A DNA stretch of 6,481 nucleotides from assembly GCA_028707105.1 (NCBI GenBank), contig JAQTUY010000074.1:1506-7986 (forward strand), read 5' to 3'. Shown here piece after piece: positions 1 to 5,772 of this stretch (positions are counted from its first letter, which is position 1; every line of letters starts with the position of its first letter). This DNA is from Candidatus Omnitrophota bacterium (GTDB lineage Bacteria; Omnitrophota; Koll11; Gygaellales; JAQTUY01). Made by a program: the position numbers and the translations under genes. The notes under the pieces were generated by a model. It was not told where the DNA came from. It ran no database searches and saw only the letters and a program-made list of their open reading frames with translations.

Positions 1-48
1 AAATTAATATTGACTAGCGCTTTAAGAAGCGGTAATCTTAACAGTTAA
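1..48 (+). CDS. possible 3' end of an upstream gene (partial)
   Basis: The frame beginning at base 1 is open for 15 codons (KLILTSALRSGNLNS) and ends in TAA at 46-48. The last A of that stop is the first base of the next gene's ATG, giving a TAATG stop-start overlap typical of translationally coupled genes. The other two forward frames contain stops here. The piece is far too short to identify, and a random open run of 15 codons is not rare. The same bases also contain a promoter-like match, so the two readings compete. Confidence 0.3.
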   Translation, partial: KLILTSALRSGNLNS

Positions 49-1295
49 TGGGTACTCAAAAAAGAGAGTATAGCCGTCTCATTAATACCATCATTACCCT
101 TGGCTCTATTCTTATCGGGCTGGGGATCCTTCTTTTTGTCGCCTCCAATTGGGATAAGATCAACCGTCCCGCCAAGATCCTGATCATCTTCAGCGTGATA
201 TCACTTTTTAACCTGGGCGTTTACTATTTCCGCTTCATTAAAAATACTTATTTAGGGCTGACCGAAGGTTTTTGCCTTATTGGTTCATTTGCTTTCGGCG
301 CAGGTATCTGGCTTATCGCCCAGATCTACCAGATCCATTATAATTTTTCCGCCGGTATACTCTTTTGGATATTAGGGATCCTGGCGGCAGCCTATATTTA
401 CCGTTCCTGGACGGTAATGGTCCTTTCTTCCATATTAAGCCTGATCTGGCTTTCTTCCTATCAGACATATTATTTCAACAGGGAGGCGTATGGTTTCTTC
501 GCGTTGGGTGCCCTGATAATGGCCCTGGCCTATGATCTTAAGTCCAGATTCTCCATTTTTATTATTATTGTTTCTACCTGCGTATGGATAGCCCATTTCT
601 GGACGCTTAAACACTCCGGGCTGGATAATTATTACTGGGAGCATGGGATGTATACGGCCCATTTACTTCTGGCGGCGATATATATGGTATTCGGCTTTTT
701 GCTTTATGGCGCGGGTATGTGGCAGGCGCGGATCCAGCGGTTGGTTTCTTACTCATTCCTGTATAAATTCCTGGGTATCGTTTTTATCGCTTTTTCCACC
801 TATTCCATAACCTTTGTCCATCACTATTCTAAACACCATAGCGGATATTGCCCGCCGGCTATAATGGCGCTTATCCTGATACTTGCCGTTTTATCCGCGG
901 CAATAATATCTTGCCTTTACAATCTGGCTAAAAATAAGCAGGACCTGATCGAGTCCGGGATATTGTTTTATTTTCTCATTGCTTCCCTGTCGGCGATATT
1001 CCTGTCATTCGCTTTTCCCGCGGCGGGATCGGGGCTGATCAATATCCTTCTGATAGTTGAGACGCTGGGATTCATTTATCTGGGGTTTGCCATAAACAGC
1101 GAAGGCATATTCCGCCTTGGGATACTTATTTTCTTCATTGACGTGTTAAGCAGGTATTTTGATATCCTCTGGAAGATGATGCCGCGTTCGCTCTTATTCA
1201 TATTCGGGGGCGCCCTGTTGATCGCCGGCGCGGTATTTGCCGACCGCAAAAGGCGCCAGCTTGAAGAGAAGATGCGTAAGACACCGATAAAATGA
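48..1295 (+). CDS. DUF2157-family polytopic membrane protein
   Basis: This 415-residue, very hydrophobic protein has roughly 12 to 14 predicted membrane segments, beginning at about residues 14-33, 43-60 and 70-93 and ending near 379-397, followed by a basic C-terminal tail (DRKRRQLEEKMRK). The segment LLFVASNWDKI (28-38), after a Gly-rich first helix, is the hallmark I recognise from the DUF2157 family of inner-membrane proteins. Family function is unknown. Members usually begin with about 40 soluble residues that include a W...GLI..EQ helix pair. Here the first membrane helix starts near residue 14, so that module is absent. In-frame stops at 33-35 and 39-41 rule out an N-terminal extension. 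No convincing Shine-Dalgarno site precedes the ATG, which fits coupling through the TAATG overlap or a leaderless transcript. Its stop overlaps the next ATG (ATGA), so the two genes are almost certainly co-translated. Confidence 0.8.
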   Translation: MGTQKREYSRLINTIITLGSILIGLGILLFVASNWDKINRPAKILIIFSVISLFNLGVYYFRFIKNTYLGLTEGFCLIGSFAFGAGIWLIAQIYQIHYNFSAGILFWILGILAAAYIYRSWTVMVLSSILSLIWLSSYQTYYFNREAYGFFALGALIMALAYDLKSRFSIFIIIVSTCVWIAHFWTLKHSGLDNYYWEHGMYTAHLLLAAIYMVFGFLLYGAGMWQARIQRLVSYSFLYKFLGIVFIAFSTYSITFVHHYSKHHSGYCPPAIMALILILAVLSAAIISCLYNLAKNKQDLIESGILFYFLIASLSAIFLSFAFPAAGSGLINILLIVETLGFIYLGFAINSEGIFRLGILIFFIDVLSRYFDILWKMMPRSLLFIFGGALLIAGAVFADRKRRQLEEKMRKTPIK

Positions 1296-2104
1296 GCAAA
1301 AAAATAACAGCTTTATTTATTTTAGTGTTCCAGATCCTGTTTTTAACGGGTATGGTCGCGTATCATCAGGCCAAGCTGGCGGGCGCCGATCGTATCCTGC
1401 TTAAGACCGTGCCTTACGATCCCCGCAGCATATTTCGCGGGCCGTACGTTGACCTGACCTATGAAATAAGTTCTTTACCGTCAACCCTGCTTAAGGACAT
1501 AAAAGCCGCGGATATCAAGTCCGGCGATGAATTATTTGTCGGGCTGGCAAAAAACGGCGATTATTGGGCGGCTATGGGTATTTACAAAGTCCGGCCGTCT
1601 ACCGGCGGAGTATTCCTGCGCGCCAGGGTCAGTGAGTACTGGAGGTATTATTCCGGCAACGACAATGAGAGGGAGCGAAAGATAAATCTTAAGTACGGCA
1701 TTGAATCATTTTTTCTGAATGAGGAGCGCGCCAAAGAAGTAGAGAAGGTCAGTACCCGGCAGCATGGCCAGTGGGAACAGACGCAGCAGGCAAAGGATAA
1801 GCGCATCCAGGAGCTGGACGCGGAAGCTTATCGTATCCGCAAGGCCGGCATATCCGAATGGTGGGTAAGGCTGCTGGATAAAGAGATAGAAGTTTGGCTG
1901 GCGCAGGGCCTGATCAGTCAGGAACAAAAAAACATTATGCATGATAAATACGCCAGGGCGATGGATCTAATAGAAAAGGTGGAGAAAGAGGTTTCTACGG
2001 GTAACCTGCCCGGGCAGAAGCCGCTTATTGTAGAGGTAGCTGTTGACCGCAGCAGTAATGGGTATCCGGTCAAGCTATTTCTTGATGGCAAGGAATACAA
2101 GTAG
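1292..2104 (+). CDS. GDYXXLXY-family membrane-anchored protein with a large insertion
   Basis: This 270-residue protein has an N-terminal membrane anchor (about residues 5-25) and the rest probably lies outside the membrane. DPRSIFRGPYVDLTYEIS (43-60) matches the GDYXXLXY signature, although the Asp of GDY is Pro here (G50-P51-Y52). The later family blocks are present: a LKYGIESFFL stretch (133-142) and the closing VEVAVDRSS..DGKEY strand (247-269). In the family these last two blocks are normally close together. Here about 90 residues, rich in charged and Gln residues, separate them (about 152-243). Within the insertion, residues 191-220 (W...LLDKEIEVWLAQGLISQEQ...Y) look like the helix pair that usually opens DUF2157 proteins. 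The ATGA overlap with the DUF2157 gene supports a functional pair, and the two families are commonly adjacent. Function is unknown. The gene is followed at once by a hairpin, so the unit probably ends here. Confidence 0.78.
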   Translation: MSKKITALFILVFQILFLTGMVAYHQAKLAGADRILLKTVPYDPRSIFRGPYVDLTYEISSLPSTLLKDIKAADIKSGDELFVGLAKNGDYWAAMGIYKVRPSTGGVFLRARVSEYWRYYSGNDNERERKINLKYGIESFFLNEERAKEVEKVSTRQHGQWEQTQQAKDKRIQELDAEAYRIRKAGISEWWVRLLDKEIEVWLAQGLISQEQKNIMHDKYARAMDLIEKVEKEVSTGNLPGQKPLIVEVAVDRSSNGYPVKLFLDGKEYK

Positions 2105-2117
2105 TAAACGGGGCCGG

Positions 2118-2184
2118 AAAAAATGGGGTCAGAATTTTTTTTACTCCAGTGTTTTAACGAAAAATAATTCTGACCCCATTTTTT
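2118..2184. repeat. REP/RAYT-like palindrome, perfect 19-bp inverted repeat
   Basis: Bases 2118-2136 (AAAAAATGGGGTCAGAATT) are the exact reverse complement of 2166-2184. After one T-T mismatch the stem can extend by five more T-A pairs (2138-2142 with 2160-2164), leaving a 17-nt loop. The core TGGGGTCAGA/TCTGACCCCA is one I recall recurring in intergenic regions of diverse bacteria and flanking IS200-like Y1 (REP-associated tyrosine) transposase genes. No transposase is present here, so this would be a solitary, non-autonomous copy. The inverted repeat is directly visible. The family assignment is from memory. Confidence 0.75.
2118..2184. terminator. probable bidirectional intrinsic terminator
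   Basis: The 19-bp stem begins 13 nt after the stop codon at 2102-2104 and ends in six T residues. The left arm begins with six A residues, so the reverse strand also ends in a U-run. The GC part of the stem is short (GGGGTC with GACCCC), and the loop-proximal part is A/T-rich, so terminator strength is uncertain. Its position at the end of the DUF2157/GDYXXLXY unit and before the next Shine-Dalgarno fits termination. Nearby genes all run on the + strand, so only the forward direction obviously matters. Confidence 0.5.
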
Positions 2185-2219
2185 ATGGTTTTAGGTTTTA
2201 GTATGAGGGGGAGGGAGCG

Positions 2220-2777
2220 ATGGCTAATTTAAGATGGCAGTCATTTGCGGGAGTAGAGAAGTATATCCGCAGCACATACGGCGAAGACGGTTTTCGTAAG
2301 ATCGTTGACGCCCTTGATCCCGAAGACAGGGATGTCGTCATGAGCAAAGATCAGACCCTGCCGTGGTATCCGGCGCGGGCATTCATTAATCTGATTCGCG
2401 CCGTGGATAAGATATACGGTAAAGGGGATAACGCGCTTTGCCGCGAGATCGGAAAATTCAGCGCTAACGAGTCTTTTACGGGGATTTATAGGGTTTTTAT
2501 CCAGTTTGCCAACCCGCGTTTTGTAATTAACAGGGCCGCTCTGGTGTGGAGGATGGTATATGACTCGGGGAACGCCGATGTTTCATATCTTAATGACAAA
2601 ACCGTAATTTTTAAGGTCAGGGACTTTGACAGCCCGGACAAGGCATTATGTAAAGAAATAGAAGGGTATTTAGAAAAGGTCATCGGAATGTCTGGAGTGC
2701 GCGACGCGCTCGTAACCGAAAAAAAATGCCGCTGTAGTAAAGATGAGTATTGTGAATATGAAATAAAGTGGCAATAG
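2220..2777 (+). CDS. V4R-like (4-vinyl reductase-type) small-molecule-sensing domain protein
   Basis: This 185-residue protein is soluble, with no signal peptide or membrane segment. The ATG is preceded by a strong GGAGG (2210-2214) at 5 nt. The N-terminal half has helical stretches with YPARAFINLIRAVDKIYGKGD (50-70) and CREIGKFSA (74-82). The middle has NPRFVINRAALVWRMVYDSG (98-117). The C-terminus reads EKKCRCSKDEYCEYEIKW (167-184), where C170, C172 and C178 are followed by an aromatic/acidic strand. That order, and the C-x5-CEYEI ending, resemble V4R/HNOB-like domains and the myxobacterial DUF2378 group, whose last strands carry a similar Cys-x(n)-CEF motif. Such domains bind small hydrophobic ligands or metals and are often fused to regulators. 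Here the domain stands alone. Ligand and role are not known. The family call is by motif resemblance only. The gene leads a co-directional trio and lies after the palindrome. Confidence 0.5.
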   Translation: MANLRWQSFAGVEKYIRSTYGEDGFRKIVDALDPEDRDVVMSKDQTLPWYPARAFINLIRAVDKIYGKGDNALCREIGKFSANESFTGIYRVFIQFANPRFVINRAALVWRMVYDSGNADVSYLNDKTVIFKVRDFDSPDKALCKEIEGYLEKVIGMSGVRDALVTEKKCRCSKDEYCEYEIKWQ

Positions 2778-2818
2778 AAGCGGCCCGGCAGTATAAACTA
2801 AGATAAAAGGGAGAGAAC

Positions 2819-3409
2819 ATGGGCAAAAAAATATGTTTAATGATGGCGGTATTTATATTGGTATTTACAGGTTATTTGTTCGCACAGGAGTTTTCTGCGG
2901 ATGTAGTTACCACGAGCAAAGATGGGAATTTTACCGGTAAGCTCTATGTTGCTAAGGATAAGGTCAGGATGGAGAACGCTCAGAGCATAATGATCAGCCG
3001 GCTGGATAAAAATATCATGTGGCTTTGCCTGCCGGACCAAAAGATGTATATGGAGCAGCCGATAGATATGAGCAGTTTTGCCGCCTCGGCTGAAAAAATG
3101 CCGGGTGAAATAAACCGCGAACTTATGGGCCAGGAAGAGGTCGATGGCCATATGACCGATAAATATAAAGTGAGCTATTCATTCCAGGGTTCATCCGGCA
3201 CGACCTATGTCTGGATAACCAGGGATTCGAACATCCCGATCAAGACCCAGGCCGGTGACGGCAGCTGGAAAATGGAGTATAAGAATTTTCAAGCAGGAAC
3301 GCAACGCGCTGATCTATTTGAACTTCCGGCAGGTTATCAAAAATTATCAATGGACAACTCTATGATGGGAAATATGCCGATGGACCTGGGAGATCTGGGT
3401 ATTCAGTAG
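2819..3409 (+). CDS. Sec-exported DUF4412/LolA-like protein with Met-rich tail
   Basis: This 196-residue protein has a clear signal peptide: KK at 3-4, a hydrophobic core at about 5-20 and LFA-Q at 20-23, so cleavage is likely after residue 22. The mature part is a series of beta strands resembling the DUF4412/LolA-like fold: FSADVV near the start, GKLYVAKDKVRME (40-52), a D-K-x-I-M-W-L motif, QKMYMEQP, a TDKYKVSY strand, TYVWITRD, then PIKTQ and LFELPAGYQKL near the end. Such proteins are periplasmic or outer-membrane-associated and their ligands are generally unknown. The lipoprotein-binding role of LolA should not be assumed. The final 20 residues are Met-rich and low in complexity. AGGGAGA at 2808-2814 is a good ribosome-binding site. 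The gene sits 41 nt after the V4R-like gene and 30 nt before the lipoprotein gene, consistent with one operon. Confidence 0.62.
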   Translation: MGKKICLMMAVFILVFTGYLFAQEFSADVVTTSKDGNFTGKLYVAKDKVRMENAQSIMISRLDKNIMWLCLPDQKMYMEQPIDMSSFAASAEKMPGEINRELMGQEEVDGHMTDKYKVSYSFQGSSGTTYVWITRDSNIPIKTQAGDGSWKMEYKNFQAGTQRADLFELPAGYQKLSMDNSMMGNMPMDLGDLGIQ

Positions 3410-3427
3410 CGCATTTCGTTGCGGGAT

Positions 3428-3434
3428 AAGGAGG
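3428..3434 (+). promoter_or_regulatory. Shine-Dalgarno that fixes the GTG start at 3440
   Basis: AAGGAGG is a perfect ribosome-binding site, and it lies 5 nt upstream of GTG 3440. The longer frame could begin at TTG 3419, but that start lies upstream of this site and has no Shine-Dalgarno of its own. The GTG is therefore preferred. Confidence 0.8.
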
Positions 3435-3439
3435 ATCTA

Positions 3440-3970
3440 GTGGGGTTTAGACGAAACAAGAGGGCCTTAATTATCTTGGCGGCATCGGCATTGCTCCTGG
3501 GGGGATGTTCTTTTTTTGGCGGTATTAACAGCGCGGAAAAACTGGCCGCGGCGTTCAGGAGCAAAGGGATAACTTACCATACCGCGACTAAGGTTCCGGT
3601 TAAATCCAACAAGAATGTCCGGACAGGGGAGGTCTTGAAAGTCAATGAGGCCCTGGATTTGAAAGGACAGGATTTTTTCGCGGAAATAGTGCGGATCAAC
3701 GATAAACGTTCTTATGAAAAATTCAAGCCCGCGTTAGAGATGTCCCTGGCCATGATCGAAATGGGGTACAAGAAGCCCCGTTCTTCGATCCCAGCCTATC
3801 TTAAATATCCCTTCATTATCATAGTCATTGAAGAGCCCGCAAGCGGGGATGTCTACAGCGCTTTGAAAAAGATATTCCCTAATGAGCCTATCACCGAAGT
3901 TGTGGCCAGCGAGGAAGGTTATAAGCTGATCGAACAACTCAAGTCTCAGATACAGACTATGTTCCAATAG
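3440..3970 (+). CDS. unrecognised lipoprotein, GTG start
   Basis: From the GTG the product is 176 residues. A basic N-terminus (RRNKR, 4-8) is followed by a hydrophobic core and the lipobox LGGC, so Cys23 would be lipidated after signal peptidase II cleavage. The mature protein begins CSFFGG and is a small mixed alpha/beta domain. It has an EKLAAAFRSKGITY helix, a charged stretch around KSNKNVRTGEVLKVNEA, the strand QDFFAEIVRINDK, a long Met-containing helix, the strand FIIIVIEEP, and a C-terminal helix ending QTMFQ. Residue 25 onward lacks an aspartate at the +2 position (Ser24 follows Cys23), which would favour outer-membrane sorting under the E. coli rule; that rule may not hold in this lineage. 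I do not recognise a family. The gene follows the DUF4412-like gene by 30 nt and is the last before a new promoter; no clear terminator separates it from that promoter. Confidence 0.65.
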   Translation: MGFRRNKRALIILAASALLLGGCSFFGGINSAEKLAAAFRSKGITYHTATKVPVKSNKNVRTGEVLKVNEALDLKGQDFFAEIVRINDKRSYEKFKPALEMSLAMIEMGYKKPRSSIPAYLKYPFIIIVIEEPASGDVYSALKKIFPNEPITEVVASEEGYKLIEQLKSQIQTMFQ

Positions 3971-3991
3971 GTCGATACGGATAAAAAATAC

Positions 3992-4019
3992 TTGACAGTG
4001 TTACTAAAATTGTTATAAT
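3992..4019 (+). promoter_or_regulatory. near-consensus sigma-70 promoter with extended -10
   Basis: TTGACA (3992-3997) and TATAAT (4014-4019) are both perfect consensus hexamers with a 16-nt spacer, and a TGT precedes the -10 (4011-4013), giving an extended -10 element. Transcription would begin near 4025-4027. The 16-nt spacer is ordinary and unlike the 19-20 nt spacers typical of MerR-activated promoters. The promoter drives the MerR-like gene and, by coupling, the ATPase, GspC and GspD genes. Such a strong match in the only sizeable gap before this operon makes chance unlikely. Confidence 0.85.
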
Positions 4020-4068
4020 AATGGCAAGTGTATCAAATACAATATTTAATGTAACTACTTTAAGTGAC

Positions 4069-4302
4069 ATGGGAAAAAATTACATATCTTCTAAAGAAGT
4101 AACTAAAAAATTCGAGATCTCTTATCCTACTCTGACCCACTATACCAATATCGGCCTTTTAAGGATAGTGGGTAGAAAAGGCAACAAAAGACTTTATGAC
4201 GAAGAGGGAGTGGGCCGGAGGATCCCCAAGATCAGGGAGCTTGTTAACCGGGGCTATCCTTTAAGGTTGATAGCCGACATGCTAAAAGATGAGTTACTAT
4301 AG
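4069..4302 (+). CDS. MerR-like HTH DNA-binding protein, DNA-binding domain only
   Basis: From ATG 4069 the product is 77 residues and is almost entirely a MerR winged helix-turn-helix. YISSKEVTKKFEISYPTLTHYTNIGLL (5-31) is the HTH, GNKRLYDEEGV (38-48) the wing, and IRELVNRGYPLRLIADML (55-72) the following helices. No sensor or metal-binding domain or long dimerisation coiled coil follows. The frame could start at ATG 4021, but the promoter's -10 ends at 4019 and transcription would begin near 4026, so that codon would be absent from the mRNA. The 16 extra residues also lie outside the family domain. Neither ATG has a strong Shine-Dalgarno; a weak TAAG lies before 4069. The 3' end overlaps the ATPase gene by 14 nt. 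Likely roles are autoregulation or control of this secretion operon, inferred from position only. Confidence 0.78.
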   Translation: MGKNYISSKEVTKKFEISYPTLTHYTNIGLLRIVGRKGNKRLYDEEGVGRRIPKIRELVNRGYPLRLIADMLKDELL

Positions 4303-5125
4303 ACTGTTAGGTTTAGAAAAAGAGCCGTTTTCCACCAGCCCCGATCCGAAATTTTTTTACGAGTCGCGCGAGCATCACGCGGCGCTTATGCGTTTGGTAA
4401 TCGAGATACGGCTGCGCCGGGGTTTGAGCGTGATATTAGGAGATGTGGGAACGGGAAAGACAACGCTTTCACGTAAATTATTCCAGATGCTTAAAGAACG
4501 CGAAGATATTATCTTTCACATGATACTCGACCCTACCTATGATACGGAGGAGCTTTTTTTGAATTCGCTCATCCGTACCTTTAAGCTTGAAATAAAAAAT
4601 GAGCATCCCACTATCCTGGATTATAAAGAGGCGATCAAAGATTACCTTTTTAAGACCGGGGTGGAGGCGAATAAAACGATTGTACTTCTCATAGATGAAG
4701 CCCAGAAGCTTAATTCCATTTCGCTTGAAATACTGCGGGTACTTCTTAATTATGAGACCAATGAGTATAAACTGCTGCAGCTTGTTTTCCTCGGACAGCT
4801 TGAACTTCTTCCTCATCTTCGGGAGATGAATAACCTCTGGGACCGCATTAGCCTTAAATATGTCATCAACCCTCTTGACGAACAGGAAACAAAAGAGATG
4901 ATCGAGTTCAGGCTGAGGGTGGCCGGGTATAACAGCCCAGTTGAATTCTTTACCGAAGAGGCCATCAGGGAGATCTACCGTTATACTCAAGGTTATCCGC
5001 GCCGCATTTCACTGATCTGCCATAACGCGTTAAAAGCCTTAATGATGGATAATAAGACCGTTGTAGACGCGGCATTGATCAGGGATCTGGTCGCCAAGGA
5101 TATTACCGCAACCGTTCAGGTATAA
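4289..5125 (+). CDS. ExeA/GspA-type AAA ATPase
   Basis: This 278-residue protein opens with the family signature YYRLLGLEKEPFSTSPDPKF (3-22). The Walker A is GDVGTGKT (51-58) and the Walker B is TIVLLIDEAQ (130-139, D136-E137). The strand LLQLVFLGQLEL (162-173) matches the sensor region, with LWDRI (183-187) holding a likely arginine finger. A C-terminal helical lid contains TQGYPRRISLICHNAL. ExeA/GspA family ATPases help assemble the secretin through peptidoglycan and are usually about twice this length, with a membrane segment and a peptidoglycan-binding domain. Both are absent here, so this is a cytosolic ATPase-only version. Related AAA proteins also serve type IV pili and transposition (TniB/TnsC-like), but the downstream GspC and GspD genes favour secretion or pilus assembly. 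The start overlaps the MerR-like gene by 14 nt, with no good Shine-Dalgarno, so translation is probably coupled. Confidence 0.88.
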   Translation: MSYYRLLGLEKEPFSTSPDPKFFYESREHHAALMRLVIEIRLRRGLSVILGDVGTGKTTLSRKLFQMLKEREDIIFHMILDPTYDTEELFLNSLIRTFKLEIKNEHPTILDYKEAIKDYLFKTGVEANKTIVLLIDEAQKLNSISLEILRVLLNYETNEYKLLQLVFLGQLELLPHLREMNNLWDRISLKYVINPLDEQETKEMIEFRLRVAGYNSPVEFFTEEAIREIYRYTQGYPRRISLICHNALKALMMDNKTVVDAALIRDLVAKDITATVQV

Positions 5126-5133
5126 GGAAACAT

Positions 5134-5772
5134 ATGCCGGCAAAGGAAAGAGAAGACATTACTCCCGAAGAAAAGCTGCTCAAGATAATTGAGGATCCCG
5201 CGTCCCAGGCGAATAAGTTAAATCTTGGCGTCAAAGAAAAAACGATAGAGTTAAACCCATTTCTTTCCCGGCTTAAGGATTTTCATGTTGATCGGGAAAC
5301 CGTCATGGGGTATGTTAATATCTGGAACGCGAATAAGGCTTTGGCAGTCTTGTGCGTCCTGCTCACGTTTTTCTGGATCTATGATTTCGTGAATTCCGGC
5401 TTAAATTACAAGAAGCGCCTGGACGGGATAGTCTCGGCGGCGGCAGTTTCGCGGGCAATAGCAGCTGCGACGCCGTTTACCGGAGCCGAGCCCCGGGATG
5501 TCCTGGCGCATGCCAAGAGGCGCAATATCTTTACGCTCCTGCCGCCGAAACAGGAGGTCATTCAGACGCAGGCGCTCGAACAGGCCGCTGGAAATTATAA
5601 GCTGGTCGGCATCATCTGGTCTGATAATCCTCAGGCGATGATCGAAGATGGCAAGGCCGGGAAAACAAACCTCTTTAGCGAAAACGAGATAATGGGAGAT
5701 TTTAAAATAAAGAAGATATTGCGCAATAAGGTCATCATCAGCAAGGATGCGATGGAGTGGGAGCTGCGATGA
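5134..5772 (+). CDS. gspC: GspC/PilP-like inner-membrane protein of a type II secretion or pilus system
   Basis: This 212-residue bitopic protein has about 67 cytosolic residues, one membrane helix (about 68-86, ALAVLCVLLTFFWIYDFV), and a periplasmic part. The periplasmic part contains KRRNIFTLLPP (128-138), typical of the region before a GspC homology domain. The domain itself follows, from GNYKLVGIIWSDNPQAMIED (153-172) to the final strands KIKKILRNKVIISKDAMEWELR (191-212). In GspC and PilP this domain binds the N0 domain of the secretin, and the secretin gene follows directly (ATGA overlap), supporting the role. There is no PDZ domain. The cytosolic region is longer than in classical GspC and includes EEKLLKIIEDP (12-22). 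AAGGA at 5124-5128, overlapping the previous stop, gives a good ribosome-binding site. PilP-type membership of a type IV pilus is the main alternative. Confidence 0.72.
   Translation: MPAKEREDITPEEKLLKIIEDPASQANKLNLGVKEKTIELNPFLSRLKDFHVDRETVMGYVNIWNANKALAVLCVLLTFFWIYDFVNSGLNYKKRLDGIVSAAAVSRAIAAATPFTGAEPRDVLAHAKRRNIFTLLPPKQEVIQTQALEQAAGNYKLVGIIWSDNPQAMIEDGKAGKTNLFSENEIMGDFKIKKILRNKVIISKDAMEWELR

Noticed and set aside
2105..2219. CRISPR-like repeat or riboswitch in the intergenic region
   Set aside because: There is a single inverted repeat with one loop, no repeated units with spacers, and no conserved aptamer structure that I recognise.
2837..3151. Minus-strand open frame opposite the DUF4412-like gene
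   Set aside because: The forward frame has a signal peptide, a good Shine-Dalgarno and family-like strands; the reverse frame has none.
3997..4066. Repeated AGTG elements and a GTTAC/GTAAC pair around the promoter as a possible MerR-like operator
   Set aside because: The matches are only 4 to 5 bases in an AT-rich region, so chance is likely, and the 16-nt promoter spacer is not the long type MerR activators act on.
4478..4990. A 170-codon open frame on the minus strand inside the ATPase gene
   Set aside because: It lies wholly opposite a well-supported AAA ATPase with Walker motifs, has no recognisable domain and no good ribosome-binding site.
4289..5125. Transposition ATPase (TniB/TnsC-like) rather than secretion ATPase
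   Set aside because: The N-terminal LEKEPFSTSPDPKF signature and the directly downstream GspC and secretin genes favour an ExeA-type role; no transposase is nearby.
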